In this document: one piece after another, positions 25,694 to 35,660 of the stretch
Layout: the number at the start of each line of letters is the position of its first letter
How positions within the stretch are numbered: position 1 is the stretch's first letter
Assembly (NCBI RefSeq): GCF_014698065.1
Contig: NZ_JACJSI010000061.1
Coordinates: 1-40,047 of the forward strand
DNA from: Nostoc flagelliforme FACHB-838
GTDB taxonomy: Bacteria; Cyanobacteriota; Cyanobacteriia; Cyanobacteriales; Nostocaceae
DNA: 40,047 nucleotides
Direction: 5' to 3'
The notes under the pieces: generated by a model
What the model was told of the DNA's origin: nothing
Seen by the model: the letters and a program-made list of their open reading frames with translations, nothing else
Databases searched by the model: none
Made by a program: the position numbers and the translations under genes

Positions 25694-26251
25694 TTAATGG
25701 CTTGCAGTGACAATAGCTGCGATCAACTCTTTAAGGTTCCAGCGATTGGTATATCGAATCCCATTAATAAACAAAGCTGGGGTAGCCGTTACTCCACTGT
25801 GGGTGCCACTTTCGATATCTTGATTGATGCGCTCAAGATGCACATGCTTACACATATCTTGCAGAAATTGGGAGATATCAAGTCCTAGATCGTTGGCATA
25901 CTCTACTAAATAACCATCTGCTAACTGTTGTTGATGGATAAACAAAATGTCATGTATTTGCCAAAACTGACCTTGAACAGCCGCCGCTTCCGCCGCTTCC
26001 GCCGCATGTAGAGCTTGAGAATGAATTTGTATTTGCGGAAAATGGCGGAAAATAAAGCACAAATAATCCTCTCCCAACGAAATACTCAGTTGTCGCCTAA
26101 TGACTTTCAGCAACCGATAAACATCCGCACTCTCTTGACATTGATAATCTCCATACATCACCAGTACCACAGTGGCACTTAACATCCCCTGTTTACGATC
26201 CTGGGTTGAAGGTGGGACAAATAATAAACGGTGTTTACAGTCATTGTTCAC
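25694..26251 (-). CDS. DsbA-like thioredoxin-fold protein without CxxC
   Basis: A 185-residue protein from GTG 26251, which has GGAGG 5 nt upstream; a TTG at 26263 overlaps that site and is less likely. The thioredoxin-fold core of the DsbA/Thioredoxin_4 type shows VVLVMYGDYQCQESADVYRLL, FIFRHFP, then GVTATPALFINGIRY with the cis-Pro. The active site is CQES, so the second Cys of CxxC is missing and normal disulfide exchange is unlikely; similar domains occur in antioxidant or NhaA-fused proteins. A 9-bp tandem repeat codes AAEAAEAAA (25979-26008). There is no signal peptide. The upstream region is repeat copy 2. Confidence 0.82.
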   Translation of the reverse strand: MNNDCKHRLLFVPPSTQDRKQGMLSATVVLVMYGDYQCQESADVYRLLKVIRRQLSISLGEDYLCFIFRHFPQIQIHSQALHAAEAAEAAAVQGQFWQIHDILFIHQQQLADGYLVEYANDLGLDISQFLQDMCKHVHLERINQDIESGTHSGVTATPALFINGIRYTNRWNLKELIAAIVTASH

Positions 26252-26470
26252 TGGTACCTCCAAGGGGAAGTATGTTTACCACAAGTGATACCTGCGGTGG
26301 GCTATCCCTACATCCCTTTCTGTGCTATCTGTGTTTGCATGAATTTAATATATGCAATCGGCTGGGATTTGTCGTCCACTCAAAGTTGGCACTTTTATTT
26401 AGTCGAGTGGACGATCTTTTAACCCATCTCACAATGGAAGACTAATTCCAACTTTAGTTGGAATCCAACA
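26252..26470 (-). repeat. Intergenic repeat unit copy 2 with palindrome and second hairpin
   Basis: Holds the conserved AAGTATGTTTACCACAAGTG block (26271), GTGTTTGCATGAATTTAATA (26330), a hairpin CGTCCACTC/GAGTGGACG (26373-26413) and the palindromic ATTCCAACTTTAGTTGGAAT (26445-26464). It is nearly collinear with copy 3. The GTGTTTGCAT block lies about 80 bp before the DsbA-like start, a promoter-like position. Confidence 0.65.
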
Positions 26471-26767
26471 AAATTAATCTTCAATCAGCTGGGGGATTTT
26501 TAGGCAGAATAGCTGGACAACGCCAAATTGTGGTCGGTACTAGTGGATACTGGCAGCCATGCTTCAATTTGCTTTGCCATTTTCGCGGCATTGTTCTGGA
26601 GGCGATCGCATCCTTCCCAAGGGGTTTTCATCTCCTGTGTTGGTTTTAGGTGTTATCTTGTGTGCTGGCTTTAGCTCTTATGGTTCCATTTCACCATTGA
26701 GCGATCGCTCAATGGTGAAAACTCAAGCTTTTTGAGTTACAACGCACTTTAATCGTTTGCAGGCTCT
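26471..26767. other. Intergenic region with a short unidentified ORF
   Basis: A 43-codon minus frame (26500-26631; MKTPWEGCDRLQNNAAKMAKQ) may be a remnant. A hairpin TTCACCATTGAGCGATCGCTCAATGGTGAA (about 26689-26718, described by its two arms and HIP1 centre) lies about 50 bp past the cupin stop and is a likely terminator for it. Confidence 0.45.
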
Positions 26768-27238
26768 TTAGCTGGCGGACAGGGGATCTCCGACGATCCA
26801 AGTGTCATGCTGAGATGAAAGATCAGCCCAACCTTCAGGCGGCGTTTGGCCTATTTGGGGGAAGAATTCATCAATATCGCCCGGTACGAAGATGAAAAGC
26901 ATCCGAGCTACTCCCGGCCCCAGGTTCACGAATCCATGCACGCTGTTACGGGGTACAACAACCGTTGTTCCAGCCCCGGCCTCGAACTCTTCACCCGCGC
27001 AGTGGAAACGAAATCTGCCTTCAAGTACTTCAAATATCTCCTCTCTATCTTTGTGATAGTGAAGTGGCGGGCCTGAGAACGGTGGGACACGCACTTCGAG
27101 GATTGTGAAAGCCCCGGCGACATCTCTGCTGGGTACGCGGATAGCCATTTGCTCACCAGGCATTGTATCGAACCAATTGAGGTCTTCGCCCCGGCTGACA
27201 ATTGCAACTTTATTTTTACTCAATTCGGTGTTCATCAT
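26768..27238 (-). CDS. Cupin domain protein
   Basis: A 156-residue single-domain cupin. The first metal motif is PPLHYHKDREEIFEVLEG (two His and one Glu) near 57-74 and the second is VPRNSVHGFVN with the last His near 100. A conserved N-terminus GEDLNWFDTMPGEQMAIR is present. Such proteins bind a metal and act as dioxygenases, isomerases or sensors; the activity is unknown. The start is one of two adjacent ATGs; no ribosome binding site is evident. Upstream lie the deleted dsbA copy and repeat copy 3. Confidence 0.85.
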   Translation of the reverse strand: MMNTELSKNKVAIVSRGEDLNWFDTMPGEQMAIRVPSRDVAGAFTILEVRVPPFSGPPLHYHKDREEIFEVLEGRFRFHCAGEEFEAGAGTTVVVPRNSVHGFVNLGPGVARMLFIFVPGDIDEFFPQIGQTPPEGWADLSSQHDTWIVGDPLSAS

Positions 27239-27269
27239 TTTACGTCTTAATAATTGTGGGATTGAGGAT

Positions 27270-27370
27270 CAAAGCACGTCATTATTGGCAGCGATAATTG
27301 CTACCATCAACTCTGTTTGCAATCCTGGGTTGAAGGTGAGACAAATAATTAACAGTGTTTCTGAGGAGAA
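27270..27370 (-). pseudogene. Remnant of a second dsbA-like gene with its middle deleted
   Basis: The minus strand reads LLFVSPSTQDCKQ, like LLFVPPSTQDRKQ near the N-terminus of the neighbouring DsbA-like protein, and then jumps directly to ELMVAIIAA, like ELIAAIVTA at its C-terminus. The intervening roughly 150 residues are gone. It sits in the same position relative to repeat copy 3 as the intact gene does to copy 2, so promoter and gene were duplicated together. Confidence 0.7.
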
Positions 27371-27610
27371 GTATGTTTACCGCAAGTGATACCTGGGTTA
27401 GACTACACCTATATTCCTCTGTGTGCCATCTGTATTCAGCAAACTTAAATCTTGCAACCCGATTGCTATGTGTGTTTGCATAAATTTAATATAGAAAATT
27501 GACTTTGGGTTGTCGTCCACTCATAGTTGGCACTTTTATTGAGTCGCATGAACGATCGCTTAACCCATCTCACAATGGAAGACTAATTCCAACTAAAGTT
27601 GGAATTGAAA
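27371..27610 (-). repeat. Intergenic repeat unit copy 3 with palindrome
   Basis: Collinear with copy 2: AAGTATGTTTACCGCAAGTG (27370), GTGTTTGCATAAATTTAATA (27470), GTCGTCCACTCATAGTTGGC and ATTCCAACTAAAGTTGGAAT (27586-27605). The second arm of the CGTCCACTC hairpin is mutated here. The palindrome is 24 bp past the stop of the response regulator gene. Confidence 0.65.
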
Positions 27611-27628
27611 GTTAACCGAAAGCACAGC

Positions 27629-28270
27629 CTACAAACTAACAATCCCGCGTTTGACTGCAATAATCACAGCTTGAGTGCGATCGCTGACTCCCAATTTACT
27701 GAGAATGCGGTTGACATGAGATTTGACAGTACTTTCGCCAATAGTTAGAGCAGTTGCAATATCTGAATTACTCATTCCTTGCGCCATTAAACCCAGTACC
27801 TCTAGCTCTCGTTCGCTCAGTTCTGGGTTACTCATGCGCTGCACTAGCTTTGCCCCCACTAGGGGCGGAATGTACTGCTGACCACGATTAACCATGCGAA
27901 TGGCATTAAGAAGTTCGTTGGCTTTTGCATCCTTGAGCAGATAGCCTTTGGCCCCTGCCTGCAATCCGCGATAGATATCTTCATCGCCATCATAAGTGGT
28001 TAGCACAATAATTCGGGCAGGTTTAAATTGGGTACAAATCGCAGTAATGGCTTCCACTCCTCCCATCTGCGGCATTCGCAAATCCATCAAAGTCACATCC
28101 GGTTGATGTTCGCCAAAGAGGGCGATCGCCGCTTCTCCATCTTCTGCTTGAGCAATTACCGTCATTTCAGGATCGCGGTTAATGATGGTTGCCAATCCTT
28201 GTCTGAAAATGGAGTGATCGTCAACAATTAAAACGCGAATTGTACTGGATTGGTCGATCATAGTTCTCAT
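27629..28270 (-). CDS. NarL/FixJ-type response regulator
   Basis: A 213-residue regulator. The receiver domain (about 10-125) has acidic VDDH, the phosphoacceptor Asp63 in LMDLRMP, Thr in VLTTYDG and Lys in YLLKDA. The C-terminal LuxR-type HTH (about 148-210) has LSERELEVLGLMAQGMSNSDIATAL and STVKSHVNRILSKLGV. Its start ATG overlaps the stop of the giant kinase gene by 3 bp, so the two are translationally coupled and the kinase (HisKA_3 type) is the expected phosphodonor. Possible DNA targets are the palindromes in the adjacent repeats; this is inference. Confidence 0.95.
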   Translation of the reverse strand: MRTMIDQSSTIRVLIVDDHSIFRQGLATIINRDPEMTVIAQAEDGEAAIALFGEHQPDVTLMDLRMPQMGGVEAITAICTQFKPARIIVLTTYDGDEDIYRGLQAGAKGYLLKDAKANELLNAIRMVNRGQQYIPPLVGAKLVQRMSNPELSERELEVLGLMAQGMSNSDIATALTIGESTVKSHVNRILSKLGVSDRTQAVIIAVKRGIVSL

Positions 28271-31200
28271 CCTTGATTGACTATGACAGTAATTTCTGTT
28301 CCCTGCCCAGGCTGGCTTTCAATTCTCAATTGCGCTCCAATTCGCTCTGCCCGTTCGCTCATTCCTAATAATCCAAATCCGCCAACAGAGGGAACGCTAC
28401 CTACTCCAAAGCCTTGTCCATTGTCTTTTATACACAAACTACATTGTGCATCCCCATACACTAACTCAAGGCGAATTTCCTGAGCTTCTGCATATTTGAT
28501 TGCATTTGTCAATGCTTCCTGCCCAATTCGTAGTAAGTTATTCTCCACTTCGGCGGGTAAAGGATAGGCTGTACCGTGGATTTCGTAAATCAAAGCAGTA
28601 TCATCCGTAGCAGACCTCATTTGCGTTACAAGACGATTGAGGGCGCTAGATAAATCGCCTTGCTCTAACAACTGAGGACGGAGTGCTGTGACTGAGCGAC
28701 GAGCTTCACTCAGCCCGATTCGTGTCAATTCATCGATCATATCCAGATGTGCCTGTGTTGCTTCTAAATCATCCGTTAGCACTTGGGTTGCTGCACCAAC
28801 TTGAACCAAAATGCCTGTAAACGCTTGAGCCAGCGTATCATGAATTTCCCGTGCCATGCGGTTGCGTTCCTCTAAAATCGAGGCTTCCTCAGCACGTTTG
28901 AGTTCACGTAGTGCAGCGTTTCGCTGTTCGCTGATGTCTGTGTGTAGACTATAAAATCCGACAACTTGAGCATTGCCATCGAAATGGGGTATCAAGGTAG
29001 AAGTGATATACTTTTTACCGGATGGCAAGAGCATTTCTAGTTCCAGGGTTGCAGTTTGTCCTGCTAAGGCTTGATTGATATACGGTTCAATAATCTGATA
29101 AGTCATGTCCCCCACGAGTTCACGAACAGACTTGCCCAAAATCTCATCTCGACTACAGTTAAGCCACACCTCATAGGTGCGGTTGATAAATCGATGACGT
29201 TGATCGGCATCCACATAACTGATACAAGCGGGGAGAGCATCTGTGATCAGCCGTAATTCTTGTTCTCGTAAGCGAAGCTGGTCGTAGACATCGCGCAATG
29301 TGGCTTCGCTTTTCTGCAAAGCTGCTGTTCGTTGGGCAACCTGTTGCTCTAAGGTGCGATTGTAATTGGCTAACAGTTGCTCGGCTTGTTTTCGCTCGGT
29401 AATGTCTTGAAAGGTAGCGATCGCATAAGTCACATTGCCCTGCTTGTTAAAGACAGGAGTTCCCCATACCTCAACGGGAATTGTGGCGTTGTTACGGTGA
29501 ATTTCTATATCATCAACCCTAGTGCGTTCACCTCTTAGCGCTCGGATAATTGGCATTTTCTCAGTTAGATATTTTTGATCCGTTCCAGCTAGATAAATTT
29601 GATACTCCTGGGCAATTTGATTGGGTGTCACAGAAGGATCAATATCTTTACCCAACAGCTGAGTTGCTCGCTGGTTGAAGTAATAAGGGCGACCCAATGT
29701 ATCTAAAATTGCAACACCGACTGGAATTGCTTCCATAAATTGAGTCGTTTTACTTTCGCTCTCACGTAGCTTTGAATAGAGCCTAGCATTTTCGATGGCA
29801 ATGGCTGCTTGAGTTGATAATAGATGTAAAATTTGCGATTGCTCTGGTGTAAATGCCCCAGCCGTTAATTGATTTTCAAGATACAACACGCCAACTAGCT
29901 TACTTTGATTCAGAAGCGGCAAACATAAGATTGATTGAGTTTTATTGTGCTGAATGTATGGCTCATTGATATAATTACCTTGATGAGCTGCATCATTTAA
30001 GATGATACATTCTTGAGTACGAATAACATAATTAATAATTGACTCAGGAAGGTAATTTGCAGTTGGGATCGATTGCAGCACTTGCGTAGCATAGACATTT
30101 TCACCATTACCGTCATTTAGTTCACCACAAGCTTCAATCACCCATTGTTTTGCGTTTTCCAAAATCAGGAATCCAGTTTGTGCGCCAGCATTTTTGATTA
30201 AAATCTTCATCAAGTAATTGAGTAACTGCTCCAGTTCAATTTCACTAGCGATCGCTTGTGATGCTTTTATCACCGCTGCTAAATCGAAAGCGATGCCTGG
30301 ATTATTAGAGATGGTTTTAGAATTTGTGCAGTTTGATATGTCAGCCATGCCTGACGGCTGAGGCAATAATTGTGGATAGCGAGTTTCTAAATCTCTTACT
30401 TTCGCAGTTGCTCCCCACCGTTCATAGCAGTAGTGAGCTTCTTTCATATAAGTTTGGGCAAACTTTTCTCGGCCACGAGATAGATAAAACTTGGCAGCTA
30501 ATTCATAAGATAAGGCTTCTTCTCGAAGATAACCATTTTCTTTCGATCCAAGAATTGCTTGTTCGTAGAACTCTTCTGCCTCAAACAACTGACCTAAAAC
30601 CCGTGCAGTCTCGGCTTGTATTAAATGATATTTATGCAAATAATTCATGGGCGCGTAATGTGCCCACTGCTTCATTTTATCCTGACTAACCGCAATTTTT
30701 TTGATAATTTGTTTCTGTACTTGCGTGCTACTTTCAGGGTAAATTGCAAGTCTTGCCAGAGCATCATAGAGGCAGTATAAAGGGCCAATAGGGGAGCTTG
30801 TTATTAAGATCAAATAACGTTCTGCTATGTTTGAGACATCAACAGCCTGAGCATACTCCGAAAATAAGTAATACAGTAGAATTTTATTGAAATAGACATT
30901 AAAAATTGCACTTCCATCATTTGCTGCTTCATGTTTTGGTAATTCGTTCTCCTCATTGTAGAATTTGCCCATTAGACGGGTTGGCTCAACAGAGTATCCC
31001 ATCAAATTCGCGATCGCTTGCTGAAATATCAGATTCCAGGTTAGTGCTGTTTCCTGTTTGATTTGATGGATTGCTGCATTATATATTGTCATATAGTGGT
31101 CAACTTCCACCAGTTCATTTCCGACAACATAGGAGTTAAAGCAATAAGTGTGAGCAGCATAGGAGGCAAACTCTAAATCTCCGGTTTCTAGCCCACTTTG

Positions 31201-34200
31201 GTAGGCTTCTAAAAGAGGCTGTAATGTTTCTCTTACATGCTCTTTCCAATGAATGACGAAGGTATTCACAATGAGCAATGTTCTAGCTCTGAGTGAATGG
31301 GGCTTAGGTGGTGACAATAGCTTTAACGCTAACTGTCCAAACTCGTAGCCAGTCTCGATGTCTCCCACATTCCCACACAGAATTAATCCAAAATTGGCAT
31401 AAGCAAAGGGAGATGCAAAGGCATTTCCATATTCAAATGATAAGCTGACTTGTTTTGATACCAGTAGCGGCATTAAATTAGGAATAGCAATCCAGGCCGC
31501 AATCGTAATTCTGGATAGTATTCTCATTGCTGCTAACTTATCCGGCTTGCACATTTCTGGCAAATGAATCAAGTCCTCAATCGACTTTTCACTCAGAAGG
31601 TATGAGATTGCGTCTAGTTCAAGCTGAATATCTGACTGACTTGGCTGTTCGGGAAAACAAATTTCCAGTTGATGCAACACTTGTAATCCAGTGTTGATTG
31701 CTTCTAACGGTTGATTTTGTGCTATGGCAGTTTGAATTTTGACTTCGTATACTTTCACGCTATCAAGAACCGTTTTAGCCTGTTGCAGAACAATCGCAGC
31801 CCAGTACTCCACCTGCTCAAAATTGCCACACAAGTAAGCAACTTCTGTTATTTCTGCATATAATTCTAAGCTCAGGTCATAATCTGTTTGCCAGCTAGAT
31901 GCTGCCAGCCAAACTCTTGCTGTAGCTAAATATTTTTTTGACACATCATAAGCGATCGCTGCTTTTGCTTTCTGACCTGCGATTAAATTTAATCTGGCAA
32001 TTTCATCTCGTTCTGCGCGCTCGGTGACAAGCTCAATCCCATAATTAAGATGATCGACAATTTCAAATAACCGCTCTGATATTCGCTCCGGCAAAGTCTT
32101 TTCGAGTAAATTGCGACCAATTTGGAGATGAACAACTTGTTTGTGCGACTCATCGATTAAGGCATAAGCTGCTTGCTGCACGCGATCGTGCAAGAATTTA
32201 TAATCCTGAACCAAGAGTTGTTCATCTAACTCAGATGTCGGCACAATTAAACCTGACTGAGCCGCTACTATCAATTGCGGGAAAATTTCCCTAGATGAGT
32301 TTTCACAAATGATCGAGAGGGTGCTTAAATCAAAATCAGCACCAATACAAGCGGCGAATTGTAAAACTTGCTGGGTTGCTGGAGGCAGTTTTTTCAGTTT
32401 GCCAAGCATCAACTCCACCACATTATCGGTGATGTTCTTGCCTTCAATGTGAGTGATATCCCATCGCCAACTGAGATTTTCAAGGTCGAAGCTTAACAAG
32501 TTTTCTGCATAGAGTGTTTTCAGAAACTCATTGACAAAAAAGGGATTTCCATCGGTTTTTCGCAATACTAATTCTGCTAGTGAGATAATTGTACTGATGT
32601 CACTATGTAATGTGTCTGCAATCAGTTGTGCGATCGCGTCTAGTCCCAACGGTGCTAACGTAATTTGGCTGGTAGTTGCTCCCTCTTTCCTGAGTTCCTC
32701 CAGCATTATCCTTAGTGGATGCGAGTAGTTGACCTCATTATCTCGATAGGCTCCAATTAAAAACAGATATTGCGTCTGGGCATCCGTCATCATCAACTCG
32801 ATTAACTTGAGTGTTGCTGAGTCTGCCCATTGAAGATCGTCCAGAAAAATCACTAAGAGATGTTCTGCTGAACCAAATACCCGAATGAATTGCTGAAAGA
32901 CTCGATTGAAGCGGTTTTGAGTTTCCGTTGCCCCAACTTCCGGTATGGGCGGTTGCTTGCCAATAATCAATTCAACTTCTGGGATGACATCAATGATGAT
33001 TTGCCCATTGCTTCCCAACGCCGTTAGAAGTCGATTTCGCCACTGTTTCAACTGCTCATCGGGTTCACCCAGCAGTTGTTGCACCAATTTTTGTAGGGCA
33101 TGGGCGATCGCACTGTAGGGAATATTGCGCCCAAATTGATCGAATTTACCTGAAACGAAGTAGCCACGCTTTGCTGTGATGGGCTTGTAGAGTTCCTGTA
33201 CTAACGCAGATTTCCCTACTCCAGCATAGCCACATATCAACATCATTTCGACATTAGATTGAGAACTTTCTATGCTTTTCTCTCCTTGGCAGTAGGCTTC
33301 GCTAACATTGCCCATTCCGGCTACTCTTTCAAATGCCGTCAATAATGTGGCAATCTCCGCTTCGCGTCCATACAGTTTTTGCGGAATTTGAAATTGATCT
33401 CGAACGTCTTGAGTACCTAATTGAATCTCATCAATTTGTCTTATGTCTGTAAGTTGTTGAGCGCACCATTCTAAGTCTGCCTTAATACCCCAAGCACTCT
33501 GATAGCGATCCTCCGCATTCTTTGCCATTAGTTTCAAAACGATATCTGAAACTGCTTTGGGAATCGTTGTCTTCAGTTCATGAGGCGGAACAGGTGATTT
33601 GGCAAGATGACAATGAACAAGTTCAAGAATGTCTCTTGTGGTAAACGGTAACTTTCCAGTGAGCAGTTCGTAGAACGTTACACCAAGGGAGTAAAAATCA
33701 GTACGATAATCAAGCAAACGGTTCATGCGTCCGGTTTGCTCTGGAGATATATATGCAAGAGTACCTTCTAGAACATGAGGGTTTTTGAAGGTTGGATTGG
33801 TGCGATTAAATCGAGTCGCAATTCCGAAATCAATCAATTTAACGACCCCAGTATCTAGATTGAAAACAATATTGCTAGGGTTGATATCTTTATGAATGAC
33901 ACCAGCAGCATGAATTCTGCCCAGAATCCCTGTGATTTTAATGGCTAGGGATAAAAAAGTTGATAAGGGCATAGGGTACAAATCTGGACGCTGCTGTATC
34001 CATCGTTCCAGAGACTCTCCACCGAAATCTTCTAAAAGAATAATCAGTGTGCGCTGATATTCCTGCTGACTATATGCCTTGATCACGCCTTCTAAGTTAA
34101 GCGATCGCGTAATTTCATATTCCTGCCTGTAGCGGGTGAGTTCCGATGCCGTAGGATAGTCCTGTTTGAGAACTTTGAGAATAACAGGCGTGCGATCTGA

Positions 34201-34281
34201 CAACTTGATGCCACGATACACCACAGAATTATTGCTGGAATATATCTGAGCATCAACTACAATGTCAGGTAGCGCAATCAT
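28268..34281 (-). CDS. Giant Ser/Thr kinase - AAA ATPase - GAF - PAS - histidine kinase
   Basis: A 2004-residue hybrid sensor from ATG 34281, which has AAGGTGA about 5 nt upstream (a further upstream start would add 14 residues). Order: Ser/Thr kinase about 10-275 (catalytic HKDINPSN near 130, IDFGIA); AAA/STAND ATPase about 300-600 (Walker A GYAGVGKSA near 350, LDDLQWAD); a long helical TPR-like region about 700-1320; GAF about 1330-1500; two PAS domains about 1510-1630 and 1670-1790; HisKA_3 dimerisation domain with phospho-His in REIHDTLAQ near 1811; HATPase to the end (NAIKYA, DNGQGFG, GLLGMSERA). It is of the HstK class found in heterocystous cyanobacteria. No transmembrane helices are seen, so it should sense a cytosolic signal and phosphorylate the adjacent NarL-type regulator. 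Confidence 0.95.
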
Positions 34282-34805
34282 TTTTATCACCTTGTCAAAG
34301 CATAGAAAGAACCGCAAACCCAAGTAGAATTAATGCTTATTATTCAAGTTCTACTTTGAGAAGTCAATCTACCTATTATCTATGTGCTAGGAACTCCAAA
34401 CGCAGTTTTTGCCCCCTTTTTTTATTTCTTTGTGAGAAATCCGGGCGCGTTGGTTGGTCAACTGGAGCATCCCACAGTCAAAAGCGATCGCCTTATTCAG
34501 TGTTAAGCGGCTTGTAAGCCACGCCGTCTCTAGTGTAGAAACATAGTCATGATTCTTCGAGTGGCTAGGCTGAAATCATTGCATTGCAAAGCTAAAGCGA
34601 TCGCTTTTGGCTGTGAGTGATTTAGTTTTCAAGGTAAGAACCTTGCTGGGGCAAACTTTCGCGGCGCAGATATTCAGAGGCAGATTTTAGTAGTGAGCGA
34701 TCGCGCTGGTGGATACCTGCTAGCGCCATCGGCTGGACTGGAATTGCACTCACCATAACTATTTTGACTTAAAGTAGATAAACATCTACAGACAAAAATC
34801 TACAT
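34282..34805. other. Intergenic region with several HIP1 sites
   Basis: About 520 bp without a gene. HIP1 octamers are at 34484, 34597 and 34697. An inverted repeat AAGTAGAA … TTCTACTT (about 34322-34357) lies just upstream of the kinase gene and could be an operator. Nothing else is recognised. Confidence 0.45.
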
Positions 34806-35297
34806 CTAATTTTTGTAAACTCTGATTAATGGTGTCACCTTTGGTTGATTGGGATTAGTTAGGTTTAATCGATAAGAAGTTTTTAAAATATCTTCCATCT
34901 TCTCGCCTTTGACTATGATTATATAATTTGCTGGTCGAGAAGGGTCTTTCTCAAATTTCTCAATTACCTTGTCTTGAATAATTGACACGTCTTTTAACCT
35001 CTGTGGTAGTCGAGCATTAGGTTTCCAAAGACATAAAACACCTGTAGAGTTGGGAAATTTTAGTAATTGTAGAGAGTATTTTTGATTGTTAACTTGAAAG
35101 AAAGATGTCGTCAATATTCTAGCTTGATTCTGTGGTGGTATTTGCTGAAATACTTCTCGTGTTCTCTCATAACGGCGGCAGTTTCTATCGATAATTGGTT
35201 CTCCAGCAAGCGCAGATTTTGGTAACGTTGATACACCTATCCCGGAAAAACTTAAACTTGTTAAAGCCAAAGCTACAACTTTAAACGAATCAAGCAT
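34806..35297 (-). CDS. Exported hypothetical protein
   Basis: A 163-residue protein with a signal peptide about 1-31 (FKVVALALTSLSFSGIG … KSALA). The mature part has two Cys (NCRRYE near 39, LCLWKP near 90) that could form a disulfide, and a basic C-terminus (PLIRVYKN). No domain is recognised. It is probably periplasmic. Confidence 0.55.
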   Translation of the reverse strand: MLDSFKVVALALTSLSFSGIGVSTLPKSALAGEPIIDRNCRRYERTREVFQQIPPQNQARILTTSFFQVNNQKYSLQLLKFPNSTGVLCLWKPNARLPQRLKDVSIIQDKVIEKFEKDPSRPANYIIIVKGEKMEDILKTSYRLNLTNPNQPKVTPLIRVYKN

Positions 35298-35366
35298 AGT
35301 TTAAATTCTCAGTTTTGATATCGACGACTGAGTAAAAATTTAGATTGTTCCTAAGCTCGACGTTAC

Positions 35367-35579
35367 TCACCAATTAGCGATCGTTAAACCTGCTCCAATT
35401 TCCATTAGAAATGTACCCAAATAACCAGGATGCCGAATGATGTTGTATAGAGCTTGCTGAATAATCTCCTGCTGTTCGGGGGTTTGCAATGTCTTTGTAT
35501 AAAATTTACCAAATGTTTTAGCAGCCCAGTACCTCAACACAAGCCCACCAAGCATTATCAACAAACCTAACCAACCCAA
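35367..35579 (-). pseudogene. ICMT/PEMT-like membrane methyltransferase fragment
   Basis: Seventy residues with one hydrophobic helix and the family signature NIIRHPGYLGTFLMEIGAGL. Full-length members of the isoprenylcysteine carboxyl methyltransferase family are about 170-200 residues; here the N-terminal helices are missing (only a TTG start) and the protein stops at TIANW where another helix should continue. It is probably a remnant. Confidence 0.6.
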
Positions 35580-35660
35580 ATATCTCCTATTCTAATCTCC
35601 AATAGACCCGCAACTTGTTAGGTATTTATTGAGGTAATTAAAAATATACCAAAAAGCAGT

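Noticed and set aside
25979..26008. Short CGCCGCTTC repeats as a CRISPR or regulatory array
   Set aside because: Three 9-bp units in frame within the DsbA-like gene encode an Ala/Glu stretch; no spacers.
27586..27605. Palindrome read as a classic Rho-independent terminator of the response regulator
   Set aside because: There is no T-run after it on the minus strand, and the same dyad occurs far from 3' ends in copy 2. An operator or repeat is at least as likely, so it is listed within the repeat unit.
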